NCBI GenBank assembly: GCA_964530345.1
Contig: CAZGYJ010000005.1
Span: 1-43,509, forward strand
Direction of reading: 5' to 3'
DNA: 43,509 bases
Origin: JALSJK01 sp964530345
GTDB taxonomy: Bacteria > Pseudomonadota > Gammaproteobacteria > Methylococcales > Methylomonadaceae
Each line of letters starts with the position of its first letter. Within the stretch, counting starts at the first letter, position 1. Made by a program: the position numbers and the translations under genes. Under the pieces are notes generated by a model. It did no database searches, had not been told where the DNA came from, and saw nothing but the letters and a program-made list of their open reading frames with translations. Below are positions 15,797-24,777 of the stretch, piece after piece.

Positions 15797-15941
15797 TCTA
15801 AGCGGTTTTTTTATTTTAAAAAAACACTATTGTCCATGACGATCGCTAACTAAGTCAAATCGAGTAAAAATTATTCATTGGAAAACAGCTACCATACGGA
15901 ACTCGGTTCATGGCATAATATGCAATTTTCGAACCACACTG

Positions 15942-16907
15942 ATGATAATTAACGCTGCTGCCTTGTTGGGGGGCTTGATTCTGCTGGTCTATGCAGCTGA
16001 CCGTTTTGTCGATGGGGCTGTTTCAATAGCAAAAACTTTTGGCATTTCACCTTTGTTAATTGGGCTGACGATAGTCGGCTTGGGCACTTCTGCGCCTGAG
16101 ATTCTGGTTTCGGTTATTGCCTCATGGCAAGGTAACTTTGGCTTGGCTATTGGAAATGCATTAGGCTCCAATATTGCCAATATTGGCTTGATATTAGGTG
16201 CGACTGCGTTAATTTCGCCGCTTGCTTTCCATTCTCGTTTGTTAATGCGAGAGTTGCCTGTTTTATTGGTTGTCAGCATTATTTGCTTTGGGCTTGCTTT
16301 TGATGGCCTTTCAATCATTGATGGCATGATTATGATGACTGGTCTGATAATATTCCTTTGGTGGCTTGTTAATACAGCAAAAAATGATATGCAGAAAGAT
16401 ATTTTGGCTGTAGAGTTTGAAGAGGAATTATCAGATGGGTTGCCAACACAAAAAGCCTGGATATATTTTGTTTTCGGACTTTTGGGTTTATTGGTTAGTT
16501 CAAAAATCATTGTCTGGGCCGCTGTTAATATTGCTGAATATTTTGGCGTCAGCGATTTGATTATCGGGCTTACAATTGTTGCTTTGGGAACCAGTTTGCC
16601 AGAATTGGCGGCATCCATTTCCAGTGTTTTGAAAAAAGAAGATGATTTGGCTGTAGGTAATGTTATTGGTTCAAATATGTACAATTTATTAGCTGTTTAT
16701 TCGGTACCGGGATTTTTTTCTTCGGGCGCAGTGGGAGAAAATGTACTTTATCGGGATTTTCCTGTGATGCTCGGCTTAACGGTGATTTTATTTGTTTTGG
16801 GGATCGGTTTTTTTAAGCCCGGAAACATCTCGCGTTTTGAGGGCGGAGTTTTGTTGTTATGTTATGCGGCCTATCAGTGTTTAATTTATCAGTCAGCAAT
16901 GGCATGA
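15942..16907 (+). CDS. yrbG: Calcium/sodium antiporter family protein (YrbG)
   Basis: YrbG is a cation/Ca2+ exchanger of the inner membrane with two inverted halves. In this 321-residue protein each half carries the alpha-repeat motif: GLGTSAPEILVSVIA with GNALGSNIANIGLI in the first, and ALGTSLPELAASISS with GNVIGSNMYNLLAV in the second. The acidic residues in these repeats bind the cation. About ten hydrophobic segments are visible. It opens the kdsD-kdsC-lpt operon and overlaps kdsD by 4 bases. Its function in vivo is not settled for E. coli either; the genomic link to LPS genes is conserved. Confidence 0.93.
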   Translation: MIINAAALLGGLILLVYAADRFVDGAVSIAKTFGISPLLIGLTIVGLGTSAPEILVSVIASWQGNFGLAIGNALGSNIANIGLILGATALISPLAFHSRLLMRELPVLLVVSIICFGLAFDGLSIIDGMIMMTGLIIFLWWLVNTAKNDMQKDILAVEFEEELSDGLPTQKAWIYFVFGLLGLLVSSKIIVWAAVNIAEYFGVSDLIIGLTIVALGTSLPELAASISSVLKKEDDLAVGNVIGSNMYNLLAVYSVPGFFSSGAVGENVLYRDFPVMLGLTVILFVLGIGFFKPGNISRFEGGVLLLCYAAYQCLIYQSAMA

Positions 16908-17884
16908 AGCAAATGGATGCATTGCAAATAAAAGCTTCAGGTTTGATGGTTGTGGATATCGAAATGCGGGCAGTAGCAATGCTTCAGTGCCGAATTGATG
17001 AGAATTTCATTAAAGCATGTGAATTGCTATTTAACTGTAAAGGCCGAATTGTCGTTATTGGCATGGGAAAATCCGGTCATATTAGTGGCAAGATAGCTGC
17101 TACCTTAGCCAGCACAGGATCTCCCGCTTTTTTTGTGCATCCAGGTGAAGCCAGTCATGGCGACCTTGGCATGATTACGCAACAAGATGTGGTTCTGGCA
17201 TTATCGCATTCGGGTGAAACAGATGAGATTTTAACAATTTTACCCATCATAAAACGTTTGGGTGTTCCGTTGATTGCAATGACTGGCCAGCAAAAATCCT
17301 CGTTGGCTTCATTTGCTGATGTTCACCTGGATGTCAGTGTTGAGCAGGAAGCTTGTTCTTTAGGATTGGCGCCGACATCTAGTACCACAGTTATGCTGGT
17401 CATGGGGGATGCGCTGGCTGTTTCATTACTGGAGGCTCGAGGGTTTACGCGTAATGATTTTGCTTTATCTCATCCTGGAGGCAGTCTCGGCAAGCGTTTA
17501 CTTTTAAGAGTTGCTGATCTTATGCATTCTGATCATGAGATTCCTGTTGTTTCTGAGGCAGCATTAATAAGTGATGCTTTGCTGGAGATGACGGAAAAGA
17601 AACTAGGGATGACCGGGGTTGTTGATAATGAAGGCAGGGTTTCAGGTATATTCACAGATGGAGATTTACGCAGGATGCTTGGCCAAAATATTGATGTGCA
17701 TAACACTGAGGTTTCGAAGGTGATGACTCGACATTGCACTATTATTACTAAGGATATTTTGGCAGCTGAAGCGATGCAGATTATGGAAGAAAAAAAAATA
17801 AATGCTTTGATTGTTGTAGATACTGATAATAAACCGGTGGGTGCTTTAAATATGCACGATCTGATACGGGCAGGGATAGTGTAG
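16904..17884 (+). CDS. kdsD: Arabinose-5-phosphate isomerase
   Basis: KdsD converts ribulose-5-phosphate to arabinose-5-phosphate, the first step towards KDO of lipopolysaccharide. The frame is open from 16859, but the ATG at 16904 is chosen because it overlaps the yrbG stop as ATGA and gives the family length (326 residues). The SIS domain has VVIGMGKSGHISGKIAATLA, TGSPAFFVHPGEASHGDLGM and ALSHSGETDEIL. Two C-terminal CBS domains follow, with GVVDNEGRVSGIFTDGDLRR and ALIVVDTDNKPVGALNMHDL. The gene kdsC for a later step of the same pathway follows 4 bases downstream. Confidence 0.96.
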   Translation: MKQMDALQIKASGLMVVDIEMRAVAMLQCRIDENFIKACELLFNCKGRIVVIGMGKSGHISGKIAATLASTGSPAFFVHPGEASHGDLGMITQQDVVLALSHSGETDEILTILPIIKRLGVPLIAMTGQQKSSLASFADVHLDVSVEQEACSLGLAPTSSTTVMLVMGDALAVSLLEARGFTRNDFALSHPGGSLGKRLLLRVADLMHSDHEIPVVSEAALISDALLEMTEKKLGMTGVVDNEGRVSGIFTDGDLRRMLGQNIDVHNTEVSKVMTRHCTIITKDILAAEAMQIMEEKKINALIVVDTDNKPVGALNMHDLIRAGIV

Positions 17885-17888
17885 ATTC

Positions 17889-18413
17889 ATGTTGGATATT
17901 ATTGACAAAGCAAAAAAATTAAAACTTCTGATTCTGGATGTTGATGGGGTATTAACGGATGGAAAACTATTTTTTGACGATCAGGGTAGAGAATATAAAT
18001 CCTTTCATGCGCGAGATGGTCATGGCATAAAATTACTCCAACGAACAGGGGTTGTTGTAGCTGTCATTTCAGGCAGAAAATCAACTTCGGTTGCTTTGCG
18101 GATGAGAAGCCTGGGAATAGAACATGTTTATCAAGGGCATGAAAATAAAATTGCGGCTTTTGAAGAAGTGGTCAAAAAAGTAGGCTGCCAGACAGGGCAG
18201 GTTGCCCATGTTGGGGATGACTTGTTGGACTTGCCAATAATGGCTCGAGTCGGATTATCGATAGCAGTTAATGATGCAGTGAAAGAAGTCAAGGAGTTTG
18301 CCGATTGGAATACCTCGCTTTCTGGAGGAGAAGGGGCAGTACGTGAGGTTTGTGATTTGATTATGGAAGCACAGGGAACATTTGCCGAAATAGTCGATGA
18401 TTATAAGAAATAA
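17889..18413 (+). CDS. kdsC: KDO-8-phosphate phosphatase
   Basis: KdsC removes the phosphate from KDO-8-phosphate, giving KDO for LPS. The 174-residue protein is a cap-less HAD phosphatase with the nucleophile motif LILDVDGVLTDG, the second motif VISGRKS, and the acidic third motif HVGDDLLDLPIM, all as in the family; GREYKSFHARDGHGIKLL is the typical beta-hairpin flap region. It starts 4 bases after kdsD and its stop overlaps the lptC start (TAATG). Confidence 0.96.
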   Translation: MLDIIDKAKKLKLLILDVDGVLTDGKLFFDDQGREYKSFHARDGHGIKLLQRTGVVVAVISGRKSTSVALRMRSLGIEHVYQGHENKIAAFEEVVKKVGCQTGQVAHVGDDLLDLPIMARVGLSIAVNDAVKEVKEFADWNTSLSGGEGAVREVCDLIMEAQGTFAEIVDDYKK

Positions 18414-18970
18414 TGACTGAAAAATACCCTTTTTACGGATTAATTAGTGTTATTGCACTCATTATCTGGTGGATGGCGCAAATAACCGTTTCCAAGCAAG
18501 TGGTTTCTCCCAAACTTTCCCCTGATAGTCCTGATTATTTCAGTAATGGCTATGAAAAAATTGAAATGGATCTGGAGGGGAAGCTTAAAAGTCGGGTTGT
18601 GGCTGATAAGGTTGTGCATTACAGTGCAACCGATATTGCTGAGTTGGAAAACCTGGTCATGACCATGTATAAACCTGACGCACCTGAATGGGTTATTCGT
18701 TCAGAAACCGGAACAGTTCCGGCCGGCGGAAGGAATATTTTTCTCAATGGCAAGGTATTTATTGATAGAGCTAAAGCCCCGGGTTTTAGAGAAATTAAAA
18801 TTATTACTTCAAATTTAAAAGTTAAACCGGACATAAATTATGCCGAAACTGAAGAGTGGACAGATCTGATTATGCCTCCTAATAAAACTTCAGGAAAAGG
18901 TATGGAAGCAACTTTCAGCAGCCCTATTCACTTGAAGTTATTAGCTAATGTACGAGGAATTTATGAATAA
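18413..18970 (+). CDS. lptC: LptC, inner-membrane LPS transport protein
   Basis: LptC sits in the inner membrane and passes LPS from the LptBFG transporter to LptA. The 185-residue protein has one N-terminal membrane helix (residues about 8-24) followed by a periplasmic beta-jellyroll, recognisable by SPDYFSNGYEKIEMDLEGKL near its start and the repeating short beta strands through to the end. Identity is supported by position between kdsC and lptA. Its coding region overlaps the start of lptA by 8 bases. Confidence 0.9.
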   Translation: MTEKYPFYGLISVIALIIWWMAQITVSKQVVSPKLSPDSPDYFSNGYEKIEMDLEGKLKSRVVADKVVHYSATDIAELENLVMTMYKPDAPEWVIRSETGTVPAGGRNIFLNGKVFIDRAKAPGFREIKIITSNLKVKPDINYAETEEWTDLIMPPNKTSGKGMEATFSSPIHLKLLANVRGIYE

Positions 18971-19472
18971 AATTGTGTTTTTATTTTTGGGCTGTTTGAG
19001 TTTTTACTCGAGTCTTAGTATGGCATTAGTCAATGATTCAGATCAGCCCATAACAATTGATTCCAATAGTGCGGTTTATGATGAAAAAAAAGGTGTCAGT
19101 ATCTATTATGGCAATGTAATTTCCATTCAAGGGAGCTTGCGTGTAAATTCGGATAAATTGGTAGCCTATTTACGCGATGGAGATGTTGTAAAGCTGGTCT
19201 GGACTGGAAAACCAGCACGATTCAAGCAAAAGCCTGAAGGAGGCAAGGAAGAAATACATGGTAAAGCGCTAACTTTAGAATACTATCCCGATAAGGCTTT
19301 GTTTGTCCTAATCAAGGAAGCTGTGGTGACGCAGGGTACAAATACCTACAAAAGTGATTTGATTAAATACGATACCCGAAATTCAGTGGTCAAGGCAGGT
19401 GAAAGGAATACCGAAAATAACCGTGTCAGGGTTATTCTCAAGCCCAAGAAAAAACAATCCAATACAAAATAA
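18963..19472 (+). CDS. lptA: LptA, periplasmic LPS transport protein
   Basis: LptA forms the periplasmic bridge that carries LPS to the outer membrane. The ATG at 18963 is preferred over the one at 18948 because GAGG lies 8-12 bases upstream and the signal peptide then starts at once (MNKIVFLFLGCLSFYSSLSMA). The mature part has the OstA-like pattern QPITIDSNSAVYDEKKGVSI, YYGNVISIQGSLRVNSDKL and EIHGKALTLEYYP, and ends in a Lys/Arg-rich tail. The product has 169 residues. Its stop overlaps the lptB start. Confidence 0.94.
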   Translation: MNKIVFLFLGCLSFYSSLSMALVNDSDQPITIDSNSAVYDEKKGVSIYYGNVISIQGSLRVNSDKLVAYLRDGDVVKLVWTGKPARFKQKPEGGKEEIHGKALTLEYYPDKALFVLIKEAVVTQGTNTYKSDLIKYDTRNSVVKAGERNTENNRVRVILKPKKKQSNTK

Positions 19473-20197
19473 TGGCACGATTAGCAGCAAAAAATTTGGT
19501 TAAAAGTTATCATGGCCGAAAAGTGGTCAACAATGTTTCCCTGCATGTTGATACTGGAGAAGTTGTGGGGTTGCTGGGTCCCAATGGCGCCGGGAAAACT
19601 ACTAGCTTTTATATTATGGTGGGTTTGATAAAAGCTGATGAAGGCAGGGTTTTATTTGATGATTTAGATATCACCCATTATCCCATGCACGTCAGGGCTA
19701 AAATGGGGGTCGGATATTTACCTCAAGAACCCTCGGTTTTTAGAAAATTAACAGTTGCTGATAATTTACGTGCTGTTTTACAACTTCGCCCGGATTTAAC
19801 TGACGGCCAAATTGAATTATTAATAGAAGAACTTCTTCAGGAATTTCATGTTGGTCATCTTCGTGACAATGTGGCAATGGGATTGTCCGGCGGTGAGCGT
19901 CGTCGGGTCGAAATTGCTCGTGCCCTGGCTACAGACCCGCAATTTATTTTACTGGATGAACCGTTTGCGGGAGTTGACCCGCTTTCGGTTATTGATATTC
20001 AAAAAATCATAGAACATTTGAGAAACAGGAAAATAGGAATTTTGATTACTGAGCATAATGTTAGGGAAACATTGGGGATTTGTAACAGGGCCTATATTTT
20101 AAATGAGGGGCGGGTTATTGCAGAGGGTGATGCTGCGGAAATTGTTAACAATAATGAGGTTAGGAAGGTGTATTTAGGTGAGAATTTTAGCCTATAG
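19472..20197 (+). CDS. lptB: LptB, ATPase of the LPS transporter
   Basis: LptB is the cytoplasmic ATPase that drives LPS extraction by LptFG. The 241-residue protein has Walker A GPNGAGKTT, a Q-loop in GVGYLPQEPSVFRKLTVADN, the signature LSGGERRRVEIARALATDP, Walker B FILLDEPFAGVDP and the H-loop in ILITEHNVRETL. GYLPQEPSVFRKL and FAGVDPLSVIDIQ are LptB-specific. lptF and lptG are not in the window, as usual. rpoN follows 37 bases downstream, the common gammaproteobacterial order. Confidence 0.97.
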   Translation: MARLAAKNLVKSYHGRKVVNNVSLHVDTGEVVGLLGPNGAGKTTSFYIMVGLIKADEGRVLFDDLDITHYPMHVRAKMGVGYLPQEPSVFRKLTVADNLRAVLQLRPDLTDGQIELLIEELLQEFHVGHLRDNVAMGLSGGERRRVEIARALATDPQFILLDEPFAGVDPLSVIDIQKIIEHLRNRKIGILITEHNVRETLGICNRAYILNEGRVIAEGDAAEIVNNNEVRKVYLGENFSL

Positions 20198-20234
20198 TCT
20201 ACTATTAGTCGTAAAACACTAGTTAAATAATAGT

Positions 20235-21713
20235 ATGAAACAATCCTTACAGTTACGTATTGGCCAACAATTATCAATGACGCCACAATTGCAGCAGGCG
20301 ATCAAATTGCTGCAATTATCGACACTGGATTTACAACAAGAAATTCAACAAGCGCTTGATTCCAACATGATGCTGGAAGTTGCCGAGGACGATACTGAAA
20401 ACGATGCTGTCAGTCAAAATTTGGAAAACAAGACTGAACAGCAAACTGCGACTGCCGAGGAAGGCCAGTCTGTTGAGCTTTCAGAAACCATGGCAACCGA
20501 TAATATTCCCGATGAGTTGCCGACAGATAGCTCCTGGGAAGATGTTTTTGATGTCGCCCAAATCACTTCAAATATCCAGGCATCCGCTGAACAGCCAGAT
20601 TTTGAGGTATTGCGCAGCAAGGATGAAACCTTGCTGGATCATCTGTTCTGGCAGCTGGAGACCATGCAGTTTTCAGAACGTGATCATGCCATTGCCATGG
20701 CCATTATTGATTCAGTCAATGAAGAAGGTTATTTGCTCGATACCTTGGAAAATATCCATCAGGGTTTGCAGGACCAGCTTGAAGATTTGTATCCGGATGA
20801 AGTGCAGGCAGTTTTGCATCGAGTGCAACGCTTTGATCCTGTTGGCGTTGCGGCGGTTGATCTTGCTGATTGCTTAACAATCCAATTGCAGCAAATGCCA
20901 GAAGATACGCCGTTCAGAGATGAGGCGATTGTACTGGTATCGCGGTATCTGGATTTACTGGCAGGACAGGATCAGGTCAAGTTGATTCGTAAAATGGGGG
21001 TGACTGAACAGCAGTTAAGCGACATTGTTGCTTTGATACGGATGCTGGATCCCAGGCCGGGAAATAGCATACAAAGTTCAACGGCAGATTATGTCGTGCC
21101 TGATGTTTTTGTCGCCAAAGTCAATGATCATTGGCAGGTTAGTTTGAATCCTGAGATTGCGCCAAAATTGCGTATCAATTCGGCTTATTCCGGCATGATA
21201 AAAAGAGCCGATAACAGCAAGGATAACACTTGCATGAAAGATCATTTGCAGGAGGCGAAATGGTTTATTAAAAGCCTTTACAGTCGCAATGATACGTTAC
21301 TGCGGGTCGCGAAAAGTATTGTCGAAAAACAGGAGGGATTTTTCGAACATGGCGCCATCGCGATGAAACCGATGGTGTTGAGAGATATTGCCGAAGAACT
21401 GGAGCTGCATGAATCAACCATTTCCAGGATTACCACCCAGAAATATATGCACACCCCTAACGGCATTATTGAATTCAAATACTTCTTTTCCAGTCATGTT
21501 TCAACAGCGGCAGGAGGGGAATGTTCGGCAACCGCCATCAAGGCCTTTATCAAGGAGCTAGTCTCAGGAGAAAACCCGGCAAAACCTTTAAGTGACAACA
21601 AGATTGCTGATTTATTAAAAGAAAAAGGTATCAATGTTGCCCGGCGCACCGTGGCCAAATATCGTGAGGCTTTGTCGATTCCTTCTTCAAGTCAGAGGAA
21701 GTCGATTATTTAA
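20235..21713 (+). CDS. rpoN: RNA polymerase sigma-54 factor
   Basis: RpoN directs RNA polymerase to -24/-12 promoters that need AAA+ activators. The 492-residue protein has the glutamine-rich region I (QQLSMTPQLQQAIKLLQLST), an acidic region II, the core-binding region III (LDHLFWQLETM, RFDPVGVAAVDLADCL, LIRMLDPRPGNSI), the helix-turn-helix part LELHESTISRITTQKYMHTP, and the RpoN box ARRTVAKYREALSIPSS near the C-terminus. Length and order are standard. The linked genes hpf and rapZ follow, but ptsN does not. Confidence 0.97.
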   Translation: MKQSLQLRIGQQLSMTPQLQQAIKLLQLSTLDLQQEIQQALDSNMMLEVAEDDTENDAVSQNLENKTEQQTATAEEGQSVELSETMATDNIPDELPTDSSWEDVFDVAQITSNIQASAEQPDFEVLRSKDETLLDHLFWQLETMQFSERDHAIAMAIIDSVNEEGYLLDTLENIHQGLQDQLEDLYPDEVQAVLHRVQRFDPVGVAAVDLADCLTIQLQQMPEDTPFRDEAIVLVSRYLDLLAGQDQVKLIRKMGVTEQQLSDIVALIRMLDPRPGNSIQSSTADYVVPDVFVAKVNDHWQVSLNPEIAPKLRINSAYSGMIKRADNSKDNTCMKDHLQEAKWFIKSLYSRNDTLLRVAKSIVEKQEGFFEHGAIAMKPMVLRDIAEELELHESTISRITTQKYMHTPNGIIEFKYFFSSHVSTAAGGECSATAIKAFIKELVSGENPAKPLSDNKIADLLKEKGINVARRTVAKYREALSIPSSSQRKSII

Positions 21714-21863
21714 AATGAAAAAAATCTGGGTGAAAAGATAATTTCACCGAAAATTTTTTGGCAGTTTGTTGAGTAAAATTGCCGAAAAAGTAATAATATA
21801 TCGTTGTTTTTATGATGTTCTTTAACGAACATGTGCTTTTTATAAATGGCCAAATGATAGCTA

Positions 21864-21880
21864 AGGACTCAATGTTGCAT
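21864..21880 (+). promoter_or_regulatory. Sigma-54-like -24/-12 element upstream of hpf
   Basis: AGGACTCAATGTTGCAT has GG and GC exactly 12 bases apart and a perfect TTGCAT for the -12 side; the -24 side matches mainly at GG. It lies in the gap between rpoN and hpf, about 83 bases before the hpf start. Other bases of the -24 box are off consensus. Confidence 0.25.
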
Positions 21881-21962
21881 TATCCGAAATTGCAATAATT
21901 GTGTACTATAAAAGCGAAATTAGAAAAAAGGTCACAAGTTTTTTACAGAGGAGTTAATTTTT

Positions 21963-22253
21963 ATGCAGATAAGTATCACGGGCCACCATTTGGAAGTGAC
22001 TGACTCATTACGAGCCTATGTTGAAACGAAATTTCAAAAATTGGAGCGTCATTTTGACCATGTAACCGATGTTCATGTTATTTTGGGAGTTGAAAAGCTG
22101 AATAAAAAAGCTGAAGCCACTGTTCATATTAGCGGAGCAACTTTATTTGCAGAAGATCATCAAGAAGATATGTATGCAGCAATCGATAATTTGGTTGATA
22201 AATTAGATCGACAGATAATAAAGCATAAAGAAAAAATAACGAAACACAGATAA
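21963..22253 (+). CDS. hpf: Ribosome hibernation promoting factor, short form
   Basis: HPF binds the 30S decoding centre and helps inactivate ribosomes in stationary phase. The 96-residue protein is the short form: MQISITGHHLEVTDSLRAYV, KLERHFDHVTDVHVILGVEK, DMYAAIDNLVDKLDRQIIKHK. It has no C-terminal dimerisation domain. A GAGGAG ribosome site precedes the start. A strong terminator follows at 22268, so hpf and rapZ may be separately regulated. In related genomes ptsN lies next to it; here it is followed directly by rapZ. Confidence 0.95.
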   Translation: MQISITGHHLEVTDSLRAYVETKFQKLERHFDHVTDVHVILGVEKLNKKAEATVHISGATLFAEDHQEDMYAAIDNLVDKLDRQIIKHKEKITKHR

Positions 22254-22264
22254 TAGAGGCCGAA

Positions 22265-22292
22265 AAAGGGCATCACAGATGCCCTTTTTTTT
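22265..22292 (+). terminator. Rho-independent terminator between hpf and rapZ
   Basis: GGGCATC at 22268-22274 pairs perfectly with GATGCCC at 22278-22284 around a 3-base loop, extended by A/T pairs, and is followed by eight T residues. It lies 15 bases after the hpf stop and only about 12 bases before rapZ, so rapZ needs readthrough or a promoter within this region. Confidence 0.88.
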
Positions 22293-22304
22293 GGGGCAAA
22301 AATT

Positions 22305-23162
22305 ATGAAACTCATTATCGTCAGTGGACTTTCCGGATCAGGTAAAAGTATAGCTTTGCATACCTTTGAGGATTGTGGCTACTATTGTATTGATAACTTG
22401 CCGATTACTTTGCTGCCTGGATTTGTCAGCAAAATTATGTTGCAAGATGAAAAATTATACAATAAAACAGCTATTGGTATTGATGCCAGAAATCAGAATG
22501 AATATCTGGCTGCTTTTGGTGAAAATATGGAGTTTATTCGCAGGCAAGGAATTGACTGCAAGGTTTTTTATATGCAGGCTGATGATGAAACGCTTCTAAA
22601 AAGATATAGCGAAACCAGACGTCGTCATCCCTTGACCGAATATAATCTGACGCTACCGGAAGCAATACAGGCCGAAAAGGACGTTCTCAAAAATATTTTA
22701 AAATATGCTGATTTGGTTATTGATACCAGTCGAACTCAATTCCATCAGTTGCGTCAACTAATTAAAAGCCATATTGAAGCAGAAGATGCACAACAATTAT
22801 TAATTCAAATTCAGTCATTTGGATATAAACACGGCATGCCTTTGAATGCTGATTATGTCTTCGATGTGAGAATTTTACCAAATCCGTATTGGTTGCCAGA
22901 ACTACGTGGATTAACTGGCCAAGATCAGCCTGTTATTGATTTTTTAGCGTCTGAAGATATTGTCCAGGAATATTTTGAAACCATGTGCGAATTTCTGGAG
23001 CATTGGATTCCTTTTTTCAAGGAAGAAAATCGCAGTTATCTAACTATTGCTATTGGTTGTACTGGAGGGCAGCATCGATCTGTTTTTTTAGCGGAGAAAC
23101 TAGCTAGAAAACTAGAGCAGAACAGCATAAAAACTATTTTTCATCATAGGGAGCTTAGTTAG
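22305..23162 (+). CDS. rapZ: RapZ nucleotide-binding RNA adaptor protein
   Basis: RapZ in E. coli binds the small RNA GlmZ and directs it to RNase E, controlling amino-sugar synthesis. The 285-residue protein has the Walker A motif GLSGSGKS at residues 8-15, then the family segments YYCIDNLPITLLPG, RRRHPLT, DLVIDTSRTQFHQLR, FGYKHGMPLNADYVFDVRILPNP, LRGLTGQDQPV and near the end IAIGCTGGQHRSVFLAEKLA. The C-terminal domain is complete. It is normally linked to ptsN and a PTS HPr-like gene; both are absent here. Confidence 0.96.
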   Translation: MKLIIVSGLSGSGKSIALHTFEDCGYYCIDNLPITLLPGFVSKIMLQDEKLYNKTAIGIDARNQNEYLAAFGENMEFIRRQGIDCKVFYMQADDETLLKRYSETRRRHPLTEYNLTLPEAIQAEKDVLKNILKYADLVIDTSRTQFHQLRQLIKSHIEAEDAQQLLIQIQSFGYKHGMPLNADYVFDVRILPNPYWLPELRGLTGQDQPVIDFLASEDIVQEYFETMCEFLEHWIPFFKEENRSYLTIAIGCTGGQHRSVFLAEKLARKLEQNSIKTIFHHRELS

Positions 23163-23338
23163 ACAGCTATTTTGAAAATGAAAATATGCTGAAATATTGA
23201 TGCCTAAATTTCATTTATTTTTTGCTTGATGCCATCCATATGACTGTTTTTAATGCAGATTTTCATGGGATATTTTTGCTGCGGTAAATGTCATCTAACA
23301 GCATTGATTTCAATCAATCTTAACTAAAAGAAAATAAT

Positions 23339-24694
23339 ATGCCTGCTGCCCATAAAATTGATCATAGAAAAGAATATTTACAGAAGGTTTCAGCCTTGCT
23401 GAAAGAAGGGGCTTTAAATGATGTAAGGCTATATCTTCATTCTCTGCACCCAGCTGAGATAGCAACGGTTTTGGAAAGTTTGCCTGTTGAGGATCGAAAA
23501 AAAGTATGGCCTCTTATTCCTCCAGCCATTATGGGAAATATCCTTGTCGGCTTGCATGAGGAGGTTGCGCAGGGTCTTATCGAAATTACCAGTAATGCTG
23601 ATTTAATAAAAGCAGCAAGTAGTTTGGATTCAGATGATTTAGTCGATCTGCTCCAGGTTATGCCGGAGCCTCTGGTAGCTAAGATTCTAAAAAAATTAGG
23701 AAAAGAGCAAGGTGCGAGATTAGAGTCAGCACTTTCTTATCAGGAGAATACTGCTGGTGGGTTAATGCAATTGGAGGTACTAACGACAAGGAAAGATGTC
23801 ACCCTAGATACGGTTCTACGTTATTTGCGCAGGCGTGGTGAAATTCCAAAGGCGACTGAAAGTTTAGTTGTTACCGACAGAGATAACATTGTCCATGGGG
23901 TGCTTCCGATCACTGAGCTATTGACTAAGCCGCCTGAGTCACTGGTATCTGAATGGATGGATAGGGATGTCGTATTAATTCCTTATGATATGCCTGCTGT
24001 TGATGTTGCGATGCTTTTTGAGCAGCGGGATTTAATTTCTGCGCCAGTTGTGGCAGAAAACAATCGTTTGTTGGGAATAATTACGATTGACGATGTTGTT
24101 GACGTGATTCGTGATCAAGCCGATCATTCATTTATGAGTATGGCCGGCCTAGATGAAGAGCACGACATGTTTGCGCCGGTTGTTGATAGTGCTAAACGCA
24201 GAGCTGTATGGCTGGGTGTCAATTTGCTGACCGCATTTTTTGCTTCCTGGGTTATCGATATATATGAAGATACGATAGACCAAATTGTTGCTTTGGCTGT
24301 ATTAATGCCGATTGTTGCCAGTATGGGCGGAATTGCTGGCAGCCAGACTCTAACACTGGTAGTACGCGGATTGGCGCTTCGACAGATAGGGGCAGCCAAT
24401 GCATTGAATTTGATTATCAAGGAACTTTCCATCGGTGCAATAAATGGTGTTGCATGGGCTGTTATTGTTGCGATAATTGCTGGAATATGGTTCGGTCCCA
24501 GTATTGGTTTCCTACTGGGGGCTGCTTTGGTTATCAACCTTATTTGTGCAGCTCTTGCTGGGGCAGGAATTCCACTTATTCTACATAAATTAGGGATTGA
24601 TCCGGCGCTTGCAGGAGGCGTGTTGTTGACTACAGTGACAGATGTGGTTGGATTTATGGCCTTTTTAGGGTTGGCGACTGCTTTCCTGTTATAG
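23339..24694 (+). CDS. mgtE: Magnesium transporter MgtE
   Basis: MgtE is a Mg2+ channel gated by cytoplasmic Mg2+. The 451-residue protein has an N-terminal superhelical domain (LHSLHPAEIATVLESLPVED), two CBS domains (GVLPITELLTKPPESLVSEWM, then APVVAENNRLLGIITIDDVVDVI) and five membrane helices in the C-terminal third, with PIVASMGGIAGSQTLTLVVR, the pore-signature region containing the Mg2+-binding Asp further on in LLTTVTDVVGFMAFLGLA. It lies 176 bases after rapZ and ends in a clear terminator. In several Gammaproteobacteria mgtE follows rapZ after a few PTS genes. Confidence 0.94.
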   Translation: MPAAHKIDHRKEYLQKVSALLKEGALNDVRLYLHSLHPAEIATVLESLPVEDRKKVWPLIPPAIMGNILVGLHEEVAQGLIEITSNADLIKAASSLDSDDLVDLLQVMPEPLVAKILKKLGKEQGARLESALSYQENTAGGLMQLEVLTTRKDVTLDTVLRYLRRRGEIPKATESLVVTDRDNIVHGVLPITELLTKPPESLVSEWMDRDVVLIPYDMPAVDVAMLFEQRDLISAPVVAENNRLLGIITIDDVVDVIRDQADHSFMSMAGLDEEHDMFAPVVDSAKRRAVWLGVNLLTAFFASWVIDIYEDTIDQIVALAVLMPIVASMGGIAGSQTLTLVVRGLALRQIGAANALNLIIKELSIGAINGVAWAVIVAIIAGIWFGPSIGFLLGAALVINLICAALAGAGIPLILHKLGIDPALAGGVLLTTVTDVVGFMAFLGLATAFLL

Positions 24695-24702
24695 CCATTT
24701 TG

Positions 24703-24747
24703 CCCAATTCAGCGTTCAGGAGTGCTGAATTGGGTGGTGTTTTTTTG
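24703..24747 (+). terminator. Terminator after mgtE
   Basis: An 11-base-pair perfect stem (CCCAATTCAGC at 24703-24713, GCTGAATTGGG at 24724-24734) is followed by TGGTG and seven T residues. It lies 8 bases after the mgtE stop and between convergent genes. Confidence 0.88.
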
Positions 24748-24777
24748 TACAGAAACACGGTGTGATTGTTACTGTTT

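Noticed and set aside
15989..16684. 231-codon minus-strand frame opposite yrbG
   Set aside because: Antisense shadow of a clear transporter gene; the Ile/Pro/Ser-rich composition reflects the reverse of membrane-segment codons.
24124..24537. 137-codon minus-strand frame inside mgtE
   Set aside because: It is the antisense of strongly supported mgtE coding sequence and has no motif of its own.
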